Shown: positions 36,366-45,879, numbered from the stretch's first letter. The stretch is 64,000 bases of DNA from Candidatus Liberimonas magnetica (GCA_020523885.1 JAJAPY010000011.1:34036-98035); one strand, 5' to 3'. The notes: generated by a model from the sequence alone, not told the origin. Program-made: numbers and translations.

Positions 36366-36396
36366 AAAGCAACAGGTTCGAATCTGTTGCTTTTTT
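36366..36396 (+). terminator. Terminator whose hairpin mimics a tRNA T-arm
   Basis: A perfect 10-bp stem (36366-36375 with 36384-36393) closes loop GTTCGAAT, which is the T-loop consensus, followed by a T-run to 36396. No matching acceptor or anticodon arm lies upstream, so this is not a tRNA. It probably terminates the tRNA-Asn transcript. Confidence 0.7.
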
Positions 36397-36432
36397 GTTT
36401 ATACCAATAGCTGTCTTTTAGTAATAAAGTCC

Positions 36433-36460
36433 TTGAAAATATGTAAAAACGGCGTATACT
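36433..36460 (+). promoter_or_regulatory. Promoter for the riboswitch-controlled operon
   Basis: TTGAAA (36433-36438), 16 bp spacer, TATACT (36455-36460). The expected start near 36467 fits the beginning of riboswitch 1 at 36471. Confidence 0.6.
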
Positions 36461-36470
36461 TATATTGATG

Positions 36471-36571
36471 ATGTTGAATAGATAAAGGCAAACCCGGAGA
36501 AATCCGGGGACGCAAAGCCACGGGTTCTAACCATTTTTATGGAAGGATAGCCGGGTTACCGGGGTCAACAT
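36471..36571 (+). promoter_or_regulatory. c-di-GMP-I (GEMM) riboswitch, copy 1
   Basis: P1 ATGTTGA/TCAACAT (36471-36477 with 36565-36571). AAAGGCAAAC, then P2 CCCGGA-GAAA-TCCGGG with its GAAA tetraloop, GGACGCAAAGCCACGGG, a CTAACC...ATGG receptor region, and GATAGCCGGGTTACCG. These are the defining conserved blocks of GEMM-I aptamers. The ligand-specifying position I align with Vc2 G20 is G, which favours c-di-GMP over cGAMP. Confidence 0.93.
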
Positions 36572-36581
36572 GTCAGTCTAT

Positions 36582-36638
36582 AGAGGGGATAGGACTAATT
36601 TTTATTTATGTGTAAATTATTCCTATCTCTTTTTTTTA
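36582..36638 (+). terminator. Terminator of riboswitch 1
   Basis: AGAGGGGATAGGA (36582-36594) pairs with TCCTATCTCT (36621-36630) plus further T, followed directly by a long T-run. It starts 10 nt after the aptamer, as expected for transcriptional control. Inside its 3' arm a short frame from ATG 36608 to TAG 36646 encodes MCKLFLSLFFIL, a copy of the signal-peptide core of the downstream gene. Confidence 0.8.
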
Positions 36639-36664
36639 TATTATAGAGAAACATTTTACTTGTA

Positions 36665-36765
36665 ATGTTGAATAGATAAAGGCAAACTCCGAGAAATCGG
36701 AGGACGCAAAGCCACGGGTCCTAACCATTTTTGTGGAAGGATAGCCGGGTTACCGGGGTCAACAT
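36665..36765 (+). promoter_or_regulatory. c-di-GMP-I (GEMM) riboswitch, copy 2
   Basis: Same layout as copy 1, 194 bp downstream. P1 ATGTTGA (36665-36671) with TCAACAT (36759-36765). P2 has changed from CCCGGA/TCCGGG to CTCCGA/TCGGAG, compensatory changes that keep pairing and show selection on structure. The ATG of the big downstream gene (36764) begins within the 3' strand of P1, so ligand binding could also hide the start codon. Confidence 0.93.
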
Positions 36766-39700
36766 GTTCAAATACAATAGAGGTGGGACTAATTTTTTCT
36801 ATTTGAATAAATTATTTCTATCTCTATTTTTTTTATTATATGGTTCTTATTCTGTTGTATTTGCCGGCTATGGAGTTATCTGTGGAATAGTGACGAAGTT
36901 GGACGGTGTGACAACAGTAGGCGGAGCAGTGATAGAGCTGGTGCAGTCTGGTGTAGTTAAGTACAGTGCTGTGTGTGATGGGAACGGTAATTATATGATG
37001 ACAGTGGCGCCTGGTACGTACGATGTGAGGGCGTCATCGGCAATATACTACACGCAGACAAAGATCGGTACAGGGATAAGCAGCGGTGACAATGTGGTTG
37101 TGAACTTTGCATTAGCGCCGAAGGTGTATAGCGGTGTGATATCCGGGAAGATAACGAGTGCGGACGGGGTGTCGGCGATACCCGGGGGGCTGATAGAGGT
37201 AATGAAAGGCGGTGTAGTAAAGAAGTTCATGATGGTGGATTTAAGCGGGAACTATTCAATAGTAGTAGATACAGGCACATATGATGTAAGGGCATGTTAT
37301 ACAGGGTATCAGGAACAGATAAAGAGCGGATATGTAGTGACATCTACGGTGACGGTAAATTTTGCGTTATCGGTAGTAGTTCCAGATCAAAGCTCGACAA
37401 AACCGATAATCAGGACGGTAGCAGGTACGTTATATACAGGGAGCTGGGCAAACGGGATCTATGGACTTGCAGCGCAATTAGGCTCTGTAAATGGGATAGC
37501 TTCGGACGGGAAAGGTAATGTGTATATAGTTGAGGGTGATAATTATAGGGTGAGGAAGGTGAATGCAGCCGGGATAATAACAGCTTTTGCCGGGACTGGT
37601 GCAGAGGGCTATTCAGGTGACGGAGGTCCAGCGACATCAGCGATGATATATAGGCCGTGTGGAATAGCGGTAGACGTGACAGGGAATGTATATATAGCCG
37701 ATTCTTATAACAATCGAGTAAGGAAAGTAGATAGTTCAGGGATAATAACGACATTTGCGGGCAACGGGTCTATGGGTTATTCAGGTGACGGAGGTTCAGC
37801 GACATCAGCGGCGCTGGCAAGGCCGTTTGGTATAGCGGTGGACGGGTCAGGGAATGTATATATAAGTGATAGTTATAATAACCGAATAAGGAAAGTGAAC
37901 AGTGCGGGGATAATAAGTACGGTAGCAGGAACAGGTGAAGGAGGATATTCCGGTGATGGAGGTCCAGCGACATCAGCCAAGTTAAATCAACCTTACGGAA
38001 TAGCTGTGGATGGGACAGGGAATGTATATATAGCTGATAACAGACGAATAAGGAAAGTGGATAGTACAGGCATAATAAGTACATTTGCAGGGGCAGGAGG
38101 TTCCGGGTATACAGGAGATGGCGGGATGGCGACATCTGTTAACTTGGATAGGGTTCAATGGGTGGCAGTAGACGGGTCCGGGAATGTATATGTAAGTAAA
38201 CTTGGATATGATAGGGTAGGTAAAATAAATTCATCAGGCGTGATGACATATTTTGCAGGAGGAGGGTATAGTTCCGCAGACGGGATAGATCCTGCATTGT
38301 CTGAACTTATGAGTCCTTATGGGACAGTGGCAGTAGATTATTCCGGTAATGTGTATATTTCAGAATATTCTAGAAATCCCAGAGTGAGGAAGGTTGATCT
38401 TGAAGATCCGTCTGTCCAGTACGGCATAATTTGCGGCAGGTTAACGAAGCCAGATGGGACTGCGGCATCAGGCGTAGTTGTAGAATTGGTAGGATCGAAT
38501 GATGTCAAATATAGAGAAACAACAGACGAGAACGGGAATTATTTACTAAAAGTAGCACCAGGGACTTATAATTTAGTAGCAGTATCTGAATGTTATTATG
38601 AGCAAATACAGACAGGCAATGTTGTAGCTAATGGCGATAACGTGATAGCAAATATGACGGTTTCTCAAAAACCTCAAATTGGCATGATATCAGGAAAAGT
38701 TACTAAAGCAGATGGTACAACAGAGTTAAGCGGAGTGATAATAAAAATATTACAATCAGGTGTTATAAAATCAAGTACAACGACGAATTCAACAGGCAAC
38801 TATTCAATAACAATAGGGACAGGGACTTATGATGTAAAGGTATTTTCGACAGGATATTATTCAGACACGAAAACCGGATATAGTGTAACCAATGGTTCAA
38901 CTGTAACGGTTAATTTTGCGCTTATTCAAATCCCACAAAAAGGAATTATTTTCGGCAAAGTAACTAAATCTGATTGTACAACAGTTTTATCAGGTGCGAT
39001 AATTCAAGCATTACAATCTGGTTTTTTGAAATCAAGCGCCACAACAGATGGAAACGGGAATTATTCAATAACGGTTAGTACTGGGAGTTATGATATTAGT
39101 GCTGCATTATCGGGTTACGAGTCACAGACAAAGAACACCTATAGTGTAACCAAAGGTTCTACAGTTACAGTTAATTTTTCACTTATACAAATTCCACAAA
39201 AAGGGATAATCTCAGGTAAAGTAACAAAATTAGAAGGCATACCCATAAGCGGAGCATTAGTAAATGTATTACAGTCTAACATCATAAAATCCAACGCTAT
39301 AACAAATGCATCAGGCGATTATTCGGTAATAATAGGAACAGGCACTTATGATATTGCCGTGTCATTTTCCGGATATCAAGCACAAGCAAAAAGTAATTAT
39401 TTTGTGGCCAATGGTTCTACAATAACAGTAAATTTTGCACTTACTCAGATTCCACAAAATGGGATACTTTTAGGCAAAGTAACTAAATCTGATGGTACAA
39501 CAGTTTTATCAGGTGCGATAATTCAAGCATTACAATCAAATGTTTTAAAATCAAGCGCTACAACGAACATAGATGGAAATTATTCAATCACTATTTGTAC
39601 TGGTAGTTATGATGTTAGTGCATCATTATCGGGTTATGAATCACAGATAAAAACCGGGTATAGCATAACTTATGGTTCCACTGTAACAGTAAATCTTGAA

Positions 39701-42700
39701 TTAACTCAAGTTTCTCCTCCTACCGATACTGCGCCGCCTGATGATAATCCAAATATTCCTCCAGAACCAGAAACTGGGCTCCAAGCGCTGGAAAATAAAT
39801 GGTCAAGATGGGATCTTATGGCCTGGGGTGATGCTATTCTTGACATAGCATCTTACAATAAGAATATATACTTAAGCGGATATACAATTGGGAATTATGA
39901 TGGAAATCATAACCATGGGAAAAAAGATGTTTTTTTAAAAAAATATGATACGGAAGGAAATAAATTATGGTCAAAACTGCTCGGAACAACAGCTAATGAT
40001 ATTGGTTTCTCGCTGGCAGTTAATAATACTGGCAACATCTATATTGCCGGGAATACTGAAGGAACTTACGAATTAAATACAAGTTCTGGTTCAGGTGATA
40101 TATTTATTGCCAAATACGATTCGTCAGGCAATAATGAATGGGTCAGGCAAAAAGGAAGTTCAAATATAGACTATGCAAATGGCATAGCAATTGATAGTAA
40201 TAACAATTTATATGTAACTGGATATACAAATGGGAGTATGGATGGGATTAAAAACACCGGAGGTAAGGATATATTCCTTATTAAGTACGATAATTCAGGA
40301 AATAGAAAATGGACCAAATTACTTGGTTCAACATTGGATGACATTGGACAATGCCTGACAATCGACAGATACAACAATATTTATATAGCCGGGTGCACAG
40401 AGGGCAATTTGAATGGTAATTTAAATGCTGGTGGAAAAGATATATTTGTTGCAAAATATGACGTTTCAGGAAATATGGTATGGTGTAAACAATTCGGCTC
40501 GCAGGTAGAAGATATTTGTAGTAAAGTAAAAGTCGACGGTGCAGGGAACGTTTACTTGTTAGGAACTACAGCAGGATTGTTTGATGGTAACAAAAATTAT
40601 GGAGCCATTGATATTCTCTTAATAAAAATAGATCCATCCGGAAGTAAATTCTGGTCAAAACAATTCGGTACTACAAGCAGTGATATTGCAACCGGGTTAG
40701 CGATTGGTTGTAATAGTATCTACATATGTGGATTTACAAGAGGTTGCGTTGGAGTAAAGATTATTGGAGGAGTAGATTTCTTTATTCTAAAAACAGATCT
40801 TGCTGGAAATGTCTTATGTGTAAAACAAGATGGAAAAAATACTGATGAAACTACTTATGGATTAACTCTTGATGGATCTGAAAATATATATTTATCAATG
40901 AACAGTTCTGGCATGAAAGATGTTTCATTTAATGGAGAGGAATTTATTGGGAGTGGTGTTTACTGTAGTGCTGGGACTAAAGGTGGCACGCGGGCTTTTG
41001 CTACCGAGACTGGTTTATTGAAATACATTAAAATAAAGACACCTACTTTTGGAATAATTTCAGGTAAAGTGACAAAATTAGATGGCACTACAGCGATATG
41101 TGGGGCGATAGTTAATGCATCACAATCAAGTGTTGTTAAATCAAGTGCCACAACAAATGCAACAGGAAATTATTTAATAACTTTAGGTACCGGTACTTAT
41201 GACCTTAGCGTCTCATCTTCAGGTTATCAATCACAGTTAAAAACCGGATATAGTGTAACCAATGGTTCTACTGTAACGGTGCATTTTTTGCTCCAACCGA
41301 TGCAGGATACCACTGCTCCGTCCATTCCCATATTAACTTGTCCGCTTAATAATTGGGCAACCGCACAAACAACAATTAGTTTTGATTGGCAAGATTCTAC
41401 TGATACAGTATCCGGAGTTGCTGGCTATGAACTGCAGCTTTCCACTAACAATCAATTCAAAGGTTCATATTGCATTACCACTTCTGTGGTTTCACAGATA
41501 AAACTTACTAATATTGTGCCGAACTCATATTATTGGCATGTAAGGGCGAAAGATAATAAAGACAATTATTCAGACTGGTCGGATGCAAGGTTATTGAATA
41601 TTAAATTCATTCCCATACCTGTGCCAGCGGATAATGTTCCACCTGCCTCAATGACAGGGCTTTTAGCAAAACAGGGCAAGAATGAGGGGGAAATTATCCT
41701 CACTTGGTCAAGCCCGGGAGATGATAATTGGACTGGTGTACTTTCTTGCGGTTCTCAGTTTAGGATACAGTATTCAACACTCTCAACAGTAGGTTGGTCA
41801 TACAAATCTGCTCAAATATCGGTATCGGTATCCAGTGGTTTGCCTAATTCAAGTACGTCATATACTGTTCAGGGGCTGGAGCAAGGAAAAGAATATTATT
41901 TTCGCAACTGGTATTGCGATGAAGTGCAAAACTGGTCTGAAGCATCAAATGTCGTAGTATCGAAAGCTCAAGTATATCAAGGGGTAACAGCTCCCAAATA
42001 TTTCAACGGAAAAGCGCTTTCAACTAGCTCAATTCTATGGAAGTGGGAAGATACTACCAAAAATGAGAACGGGTATAAAATACTAAATTCATCACGGGTA
42101 ATGGTTTCCGGAGAACTTGCTCCGAACACTACTTCATGGATAGAATCAAACCTTTTGCCAAATACATCCTATTTCCGTTATGCCCATGTCTTTAATCAAA
42201 TTAATGCTTTAAATTCTGATCCATGCGTTGTATTTACACAGGCGAACATACCTTCCGGACTGGTTATTCTTAACAAGAACATAACATCCATTGAAATGTC
42301 TTGGAAAGGCAACGGAATATGTTACGCAGTTGAAAGATCTACAGACACTCTTGAGTGGACATATTCCAAAACATGGCAGGATAACTTATATGTTACAACT
42401 TATACCGATACCGGACTTGTAAGTGATACCTCATACTATTACAGAATACGCGCATACAATGGTGATAAGGAAATAACGGAGCCTTGCAAATATATAACTG
42501 TCAAAACCAAGAGAGCGCCGCCACAGCCGGTTTCAAACCTAACTACTGAATCATTGGATAACGCGAAAATCCTCTTAACCTGGGGTTTCTCTTCATCAGG
42601 TGATATTTCCCATTACAATATCTATTATTCAACTAATCCAGACTTTATTGATTTTTCTTCACCTAAAGGTGTTGTCAAAGGCACAGATGGGCAATGGATT

Positions 42701-43903
42701 TCTCCAAAACTTACTAATAAGGTAGTTTATTATTTTGTTGTACGCGCCCTGGATGCATACGAAAATGAAGAACAGAACAAGAACTTTGTGAGTGCAACGG
42801 CTCTGAAGAATGTGTCCGGATTGGTAAAAGCTGCTATTAAGACACCACAGAACGGAAAAAAAGTTTCAGGTAATTTGCTTATGGTCATGGCAGAAGTTGT
42901 ATCCGGTGATATCGCAAATACTAAAGATATCCTTTTTGAATTTAAAACTGATGTTGAAACTGCCTGGCATAAAATTCCCGCTGCGAATGTCAACCATCCA
43001 AATCCGGATAATGATGCTCCGTATTTCATGCACTGGGATGTAAATAGTATGCCGCAGGGGAAGTATTTGCTAAGGGCTGTGGCATGCGATATTGAAGATG
43101 TAAACGACTGCTCGCCCGGATATATCACTATAGAAATTGATAATAGTGACCCCGACGTAATGGAAACCAAAGGTAATGACGGACAACAGGTCAAGAAAGA
43201 AAAAATAGATAATTCAATAGATACTACTGTAAAAATAGGTGATGAAAATACAAATGCGTTCACGCAAGTTATAATTCCAAACGGTGCAATTGATACTGTG
43301 GCGACAAAAATATTCGTAACGGTCAATCCCATAAACACAGTAGCTTTACCTGAAAACGTTGTTTCAATAAACGAGTATCGTGAAATAAAGCTTGATAACG
43401 GCGCAAAAGTCAGCGGCCAGGTGACCCTTGTTATCCCATACGATGATGATAACAATGATAAAATTGTGGATGGAACTGATATCCCGGTTTCAATTCTTAA
43501 AGTATTTGCCTACAGCGCAGAAACAAGGAAGTGGGAAAAGCTTCCCACACAGATAGACGCAGAAAATAAGACTGCAGCAGGTATAACAACACATTTTTCG
43601 CTCTTTGCCATTTTCAGCGCCCCGCCGCTAACCTATGATAACATAAGGGCTTATCCTAATCCGTACAAACCCGGCAAAGGGCATTCCTATATTAAGTTCG
43701 ATAACCTTACAATGCACACAAGGATACAGATTTTCACTATTGCAGGTGAAATTGTTTTTGAAAAAGATGACATCAATATCGGAGAATATTCCTGGAATGT
43801 AAAAAATCAATCGGGAAATGATGTTGCAAGCGGCGTTTACATTTGTTTGATGATCAATGATAAAGGCGATAAGAAGATTGTTAAGGTAGCGGTAATACGA
43901 TGA
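36764..43903 (+). CDS. Giant secreted multidomain protein with T9SS-like C-terminal domain
   Basis: About 2,379 residues from ATG 36764 (GGGG 6 bp upstream); TTG 36803 is an alternative that gives MNKLFLSLFFLLYG. Signal peptide ends near VFA. Domains in order: two carboxypeptidase-regulatory-like beta domains (to about 215), an NHL beta-propeller (about 215-545, repeats of VDGSGNVYISDSYNNRIRKV type with the signature TFAG...GYSGDGG), five more carboxypeptidase-regulatory-like repeats (545-980), an SBBP propeller (about 1010-1410, GGKDIFLIKYD-type repeats), one more regulatory-like repeat, fibronectin-III-like domains (about 1515-2020), a ZU5-like segment, and a C-terminal sorting-type domain (YPNPYKPGKG ... 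GVYICLMINDKGDKKIVK). Likely an extracellular adhesin or matrix protein. Overlaps the next gene by 4 bp and is controlled by tandem c-di-GMP riboswitches. Confidence 0.88.
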   Translation: MFKYNRGGTNFFYLNKLFLSLFFLLYGSYSVVFAGYGVICGIVTKLDGVTTVGGAVIELVQSGVVKYSAVCDGNGNYMMTVAPGTYDVRASSAIYYTQTKIGTGISSGDNVVVNFALAPKVYSGVISGKITSADGVSAIPGGLIEVMKGGVVKKFMMVDLSGNYSIVVDTGTYDVRACYTGYQEQIKSGYVVTSTVTVNFALSVVVPDQSSTKPIIRTVAGTLYTGSWANGIYGLAAQLGSVNGIASDGKGNVYIVEGDNYRVRKVNAAGIITAFAGTGAEGYSGDGGPATSAMIYRPCGIAVDVTGNVYIADSYNNRVRKVDSSGIITTFAGNGSMGYSGDGGSATSAALARPFGIAVDGSGNVYISDSYNNRIRKVNSAGIISTVAGTGEGGYSGDGGPATSAKLNQPYGIAVDGTGNVYIADNRRIRKVDSTGIISTFAGAGGSGYTGDGGMATSVNLDRVQWVAVDGSGNVYVSKLGYDRVGKINSSGVMTYFAGGGYSSADGIDPALSELMSPYGTVAVDYSGNVYISEYSRNPRVRKVDLEDPSVQYGIICGRLTKPDGTAASGVVVELVGSNDVKYRETTDENGNYLLKVAPGTYNLVAVSECYYEQIQTGNVVANGDNVIANMTVSQKPQIGMISGKVTKADGTTELSGVIIKILQSGVIKSSTTTNSTGNYSITIGTGTYDVKVFSTGYYSDTKTGYSVTNGSTVTVNFALIQIPQKGIIFGKVTKSDCTTVLSGAIIQALQSGFLKSSATTDGNGNYSITVSTGSYDISAALSGYESQTKNTYSVTKGSTVTVNFSLIQIPQKGIISGKVTKLEGIPISGALVNVLQSNIIKSNAITNASGDYSVIIGTGTYDIAVSFSGYQAQAKSNYFVANGSTITVNFALTQIPQNGILLGKVTKSDGTTVLSGAIIQALQSNVLKSSATTNIDGNYSITICTGSYDVSASLSGYESQIKTGYSITYGSTVTVNLELTQVSPPTDTAPPDDNPNIPPEPETGLQALENKWSRWDLMAWGDAILDIASYNKNIYLSGYTIGNYDGNHNHGKKDVFLKKYDTEGNKLWSKLLGTTANDIGFSLAVNNTGNIYIAGNTEGTYELNTSSGSGDIFIAKYDSSGNNEWVRQKGSSNIDYANGIAIDSNNNLYVTGYTNGSMDGIKNTGGKDIFLIKYDNSGNRKWTKLLGSTLDDIGQCLTIDRYNNIYIAGCTEGNLNGNLNAGGKDIFVAKYDVSGNMVWCKQFGSQVEDICSKVKVDGAGNVYLLGTTAGLFDGNKNYGAIDILLIKIDPSGSKFWSKQFGTTSSDIATGLAIGCNSIYICGFTRGCVGVKIIGGVDFFILKTDLAGNVLCVKQDGKNTDETTYGLTLDGSENIYLSMNSSGMKDVSFNGEEFIGSGVYCSAGTKGGTRAFATETGLLKYIKIKTPTFGIISGKVTKLDGTTAICGAIVNASQSSVVKSSATTNATGNYLITLGTGTYDLSVSSSGYQSQLKTGYSVTNGSTVTVHFLLQPMQDTTAPSIPILTCPLNNWATAQTTISFDWQDSTDTVSGVAGYELQLSTNNQFKGSYCITTSVVSQIKLTNIVPNSYYWHVRAKDNKDNYSDWSDARLLNIKFIPIPVPADNVPPASMTGLLAKQGKNEGEIILTWSSPGDDNWTGVLSCGSQFRIQYSTLSTVGWSYKSAQISVSVSSGLPNSSTSYTVQGLEQGKEYYFRNWYCDEVQNWSEASNVVVSKAQVYQGVTAPKYFNGKALSTSSILWKWEDTTKNENGYKILNSSRVMVSGELAPNTTSWIESNLLPNTSYFRYAHVFNQINALNSDPCVVFTQANIPSGLVILNKNITSIEMSWKGNGICYAVERSTDTLEWTYSKTWQDNLYVTTYTDTGLVSDTSYYYRIRAYNGDKEITEPCKYITVKTKRAPPQPVSNLTTESLDNAKILLTWGFSSSGDISHYNIYYSTNPDFIDFSSPKGVVKGTDGQWISPKLTNKVVYYFVVRALDAYENEEQNKNFVSATALKNVSGLVKAAIKTPQNGKKVSGNLLMVMAEVVSGDIANTKDILFEFKTDVETAWHKIPAANVNHPNPDNDAPYFMHWDVNSMPQGKYLLRAVACDIEDVNDCSPGYITIEIDNSDPDVMETKGNDGQQVKKEKIDNSIDTTVKIGDENTNAFTQVIIPNGAIDTVATKIFVTVNPINTVALPENVVSINEYREIKLDNGAKVSGQVTLVIPYDDDNNDKIVDGTDIPVSILKVFAYSAETRKWEKLPTQIDAENKTAAGITTHFSLFAIFSAPPLTYDNIRAYPNPYKPGKGHSYIKFDNLTMHTRIQIFTIAGEIVFEKDDINIGEYSWNVKNQSGNDVASGVYICLMINDKGDKKIVKVAVIR
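36779..36834 (+). terminator. Terminator of riboswitch 2, overlapping signal-peptide codons
   Basis: AGAGGTGGGA (36779-36788) pairs, using several G-U pairs, with TTCTATCTCT (36816-36825), followed by a T-run to 36834. It matches the copy 1 terminator position by position, with compensating changes. It lies within the coding region: the 3' arm and T-run encode LSLFF of the signal peptide. Confidence 0.6.
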
Positions 43904-44805
43904 AAATAATAAAACTTCTTACTATCATTTCTATAATCATGTTGCCTGCTCTGGTTTATGCTGTTGACAATGATGCAGGAACGTCGAGCTTTCAGTTCTT
44001 AAAAATAGGTGTCGGGGCCAGGCAGGCAGCGCTGGGAGATGCTTTTAGTGCGGTTGACAATGATGTCAATGCCATATTCTGGAATCCTGCTGGTATTGGG
44101 CGCACAATCAAACCTCAATTGAGTTTCTCGCGTAACCAATGGCTGGGAGAAATCGATGAGCAGTGTGTTGCAGGCTGCTACCCTACACGGTATGGAACTT
44201 TTGGTGTAGGCGCCATGTATCTATCTATGAATGACCTTATTGGTTATGATATTGACTCACTGGGTAATCCTGTAAAAATATCAGATTTTACTTCCCGTGA
44301 TATGGCAGGAATTATATCTTATGGCATTAAGGCCGGTAATCTTTCGTTAGGTGTTAATGCAAAAATGGTTCAGGAAGAAATAGAAACGATGGTAGCTAAA
44401 GGCTCACTAATGGATGCAGGGATACAGTTCCGGATAAAACACCACACAACACTGGGACTTTCAGTTCAAAATATAGGGCCAAGCATCAAATTTATAGAGA
44501 GATCTGAATCTGTTCCACTTAACATTAAGGCAGGTATTGCATCCAGGTTTATAAATGAGAACTTCCTTATTGTAGCAGATGTCAATAAATCCTCAGATGG
44601 AGAATTGCAGCCATGTGTTGGTGTAGAATACACCATTCATAATATAGTTGCTTTTAGAGCGGGTTATAACAACAAAAACTCTTTAAGCAGCGGTATAACT
44701 ATGGGTGCAGGGTTTAGTTTTTCTGGCTGGATTATAGATTATGCATTCATCCCTTATGGAAACTTGGGTAATGTTAACAGAATAAGCATTTCGCTCAAGC
44801 TTTAA
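43900..44805 (+). CDS. PorV/PorQ-family outer-membrane beta-barrel protein
   Basis: 301 residues with signal peptide 1-21 (cleavage after VYA). SSFQFLKIGVGARQAALGDAFSAVDNDVNAIFWNPAGIG is the hallmark N-terminus of the PorV/UPF0164 family, a FadL-like barrel that in the type IX system escorts cargo with C-terminal signals. ATGA overlap with the giant gene shows co-translation, so it is likely a dedicated partner for that cargo. Probably under the same c-di-GMP control. Confidence 0.85.
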   Translation: MKIIKLLTIISIIMLPALVYAVDNDAGTSSFQFLKIGVGARQAALGDAFSAVDNDVNAIFWNPAGIGRTIKPQLSFSRNQWLGEIDEQCVAGCYPTRYGTFGVGAMYLSMNDLIGYDIDSLGNPVKISDFTSRDMAGIISYGIKAGNLSLGVNAKMVQEEIETMVAKGSLMDAGIQFRIKHHTTLGLSVQNIGPSIKFIERSESVPLNIKAGIASRFINENFLIVADVNKSSDGELQPCVGVEYTIHNIVAFRAGYNNKNSLSSGITMGAGFSFSGWIIDYAFIPYGNLGNVNRISISLKL

Positions 44806-44826
44806 TTTGTTTGCCGATTAATTTAG

Positions 44827-44912
44827 CCAATTGCTTGTAAAATCAAAGCTGTTTTGATTAGAAATGTCCCCGAAATAGGTTCGAACATCGTTCAGCCAGG
44901 GGAGTTTATTGC
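44827..44912. repeat. Structured 86-bp repeat, copy 1 (island left edge)
   Basis: Shares most of its bases with 48906-48991. Conserved structure: AATCAAA/TTTGATT hairpin, then TCCCC pairing with GGGGA around GGTTCGAACATCGTTCAGCC, which itself folds as GAAC-ATC-GTTC. Directly after it lies a separate long hairpin, ATAAACCATC with GATGGTTTAT. The rest of 44912-45360 shows no gene except a palindrome. Confidence 0.7.
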
Positions 44913-45251
44913 TTTAAGTTCCGACGATAAACCATCTATTTTCAGTCGATAAACGATTGGGAATGGATGGTTTATGTTGTTTTTGCGAAAAAGATTGTAA
45001 AGAGTATTGCTATAACCAGAAAAACTTCTACATTTAAGTTAGTGTAGTTAGTGAAGCCAGGCACGTTTCTTTATAAACATTACAAAATAATTGCTGTGTT
45101 GTTGGGAAACAAAAGGATATTGGAAAAAATTAGAAATAAATTATTGCCATCAATAAGTCAAGAAAATATTTATTCAATGTTTCTGGGTGAAAAATAGAAA
45201 GAAAGTAAAAACGGTGAAAACGCTGTCACCTATGCCGAAATGGTGCCGGCC

Positions 45252-45286
45252 CTCCTTCGTCCCGCTTTGCGGAACTACGGAAGGAC
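45252..45286. repeat. GC-rich palindromic repeat upstream of the lipocalin
   Basis: TCCTTCG...CGGAAGGA outer arms with inner CCGC-TTT-GCGG. A REP-like element of the kind found scattered in many genomes. It explains the false upstream extension of the lipocalin frame. Confidence 0.6.
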
Positions 45287-45360
45287 ACAGCATGACTTTT
45301 ATAGGAGACTTTAGGGACATTGTTAGGAAATACGGTATTGAAAATCCAGGGACGGTTTTG

Positions 45361-45879
45361 ATGAAAGCATATATTCTGATAGTCGCTTTGTTTGCCTTTC
45401 CGTCAATTGTGACTGGCGCGCAGAAGTTGCCAGATATTAAGACTGTTGATTACGTGGATATAAACCGCTATATGGGCACATGGTACGAGGTCGCCAGGAT
45501 AACCCACTGGTTTGAGAAGGGGTTGGTGAGCTGTACGGCCAATTACAAGCTGCTCGACAACGGCAAAGTGCAGGTATTAAACACTGGTCACAGGCGCACG
45601 CCTGACGGTAAGATAAAACTCGCGCGTGGCAAAGCCTACGTTGCCGACAAACAAACTAATGCCAAGCTGAAGGTCACTTTTTTCTGGCCGTTCTATGGCG
45701 ATTATTGGATAATCGAGCTGGGGAAAGACTACGAGTACGCAGTGGTCGGCGGGCCGGGCCGGAAATACTTTTGGGTGCTATCACGAACGCCTGACATGTC
45801 GCCCGAAGTGTACAATGCCATCATTGAAAAGGCGAAGGCTCAGGGTTACGACCTAAGCAAAATCGAGAAGATGCATTAA
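45361..45879 (+). CDS. blc: Lipocalin (Blc-type)
   Basis: 172 residues with signal peptide 1-20 (MKAYILIVALFAFPSIVTGA). Lipocalin motif YMGTWYEVARI, then WIIELGKDYEYAVVGGPGRKYFWVLSRTP, the standard Blc C-terminal half, ending near MSPEVYNAIIEKAKAQGYD. No lipobox Cys is evident, so it is likely a soluble periplasmic lipid carrier. Codon and base use look more GC-rich than the AT-rich genes around it, suggesting transfer. Start at ATG 45361 because the upstream frame is repeat. Confidence 0.9.
   Translation: MKAYILIVALFAFPSIVTGAQKLPDIKTVDYVDINRYMGTWYEVARITHWFEKGLVSCTANYKLLDNGKVQVLNTGHRRTPDGKIKLARGKAYVADKQTNAKLKVTFFWPFYGDYWIIELGKDYEYAVVGGPGRKYFWVLSRTPDMSPEVYNAIIEKAKAQGYDLSKIEKMH

Noticed and set aside
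36366..36393. A tRNA gene at the T-arm-like hairpin
   Set aside because: No acceptor, D or anticodon arms; the stem is followed by a T-run, so it is a terminator.
42730..43455. Long minus-strand ORF (241 codons) inside the giant gene
   Set aside because: Shadow frame of a strongly supported coding region; no recognisable protein features.
45187..45360. 58-residue extension of the lipocalin
   Set aside because: Runs through a GC-rich palindromic repeat and would bury the signal peptide.
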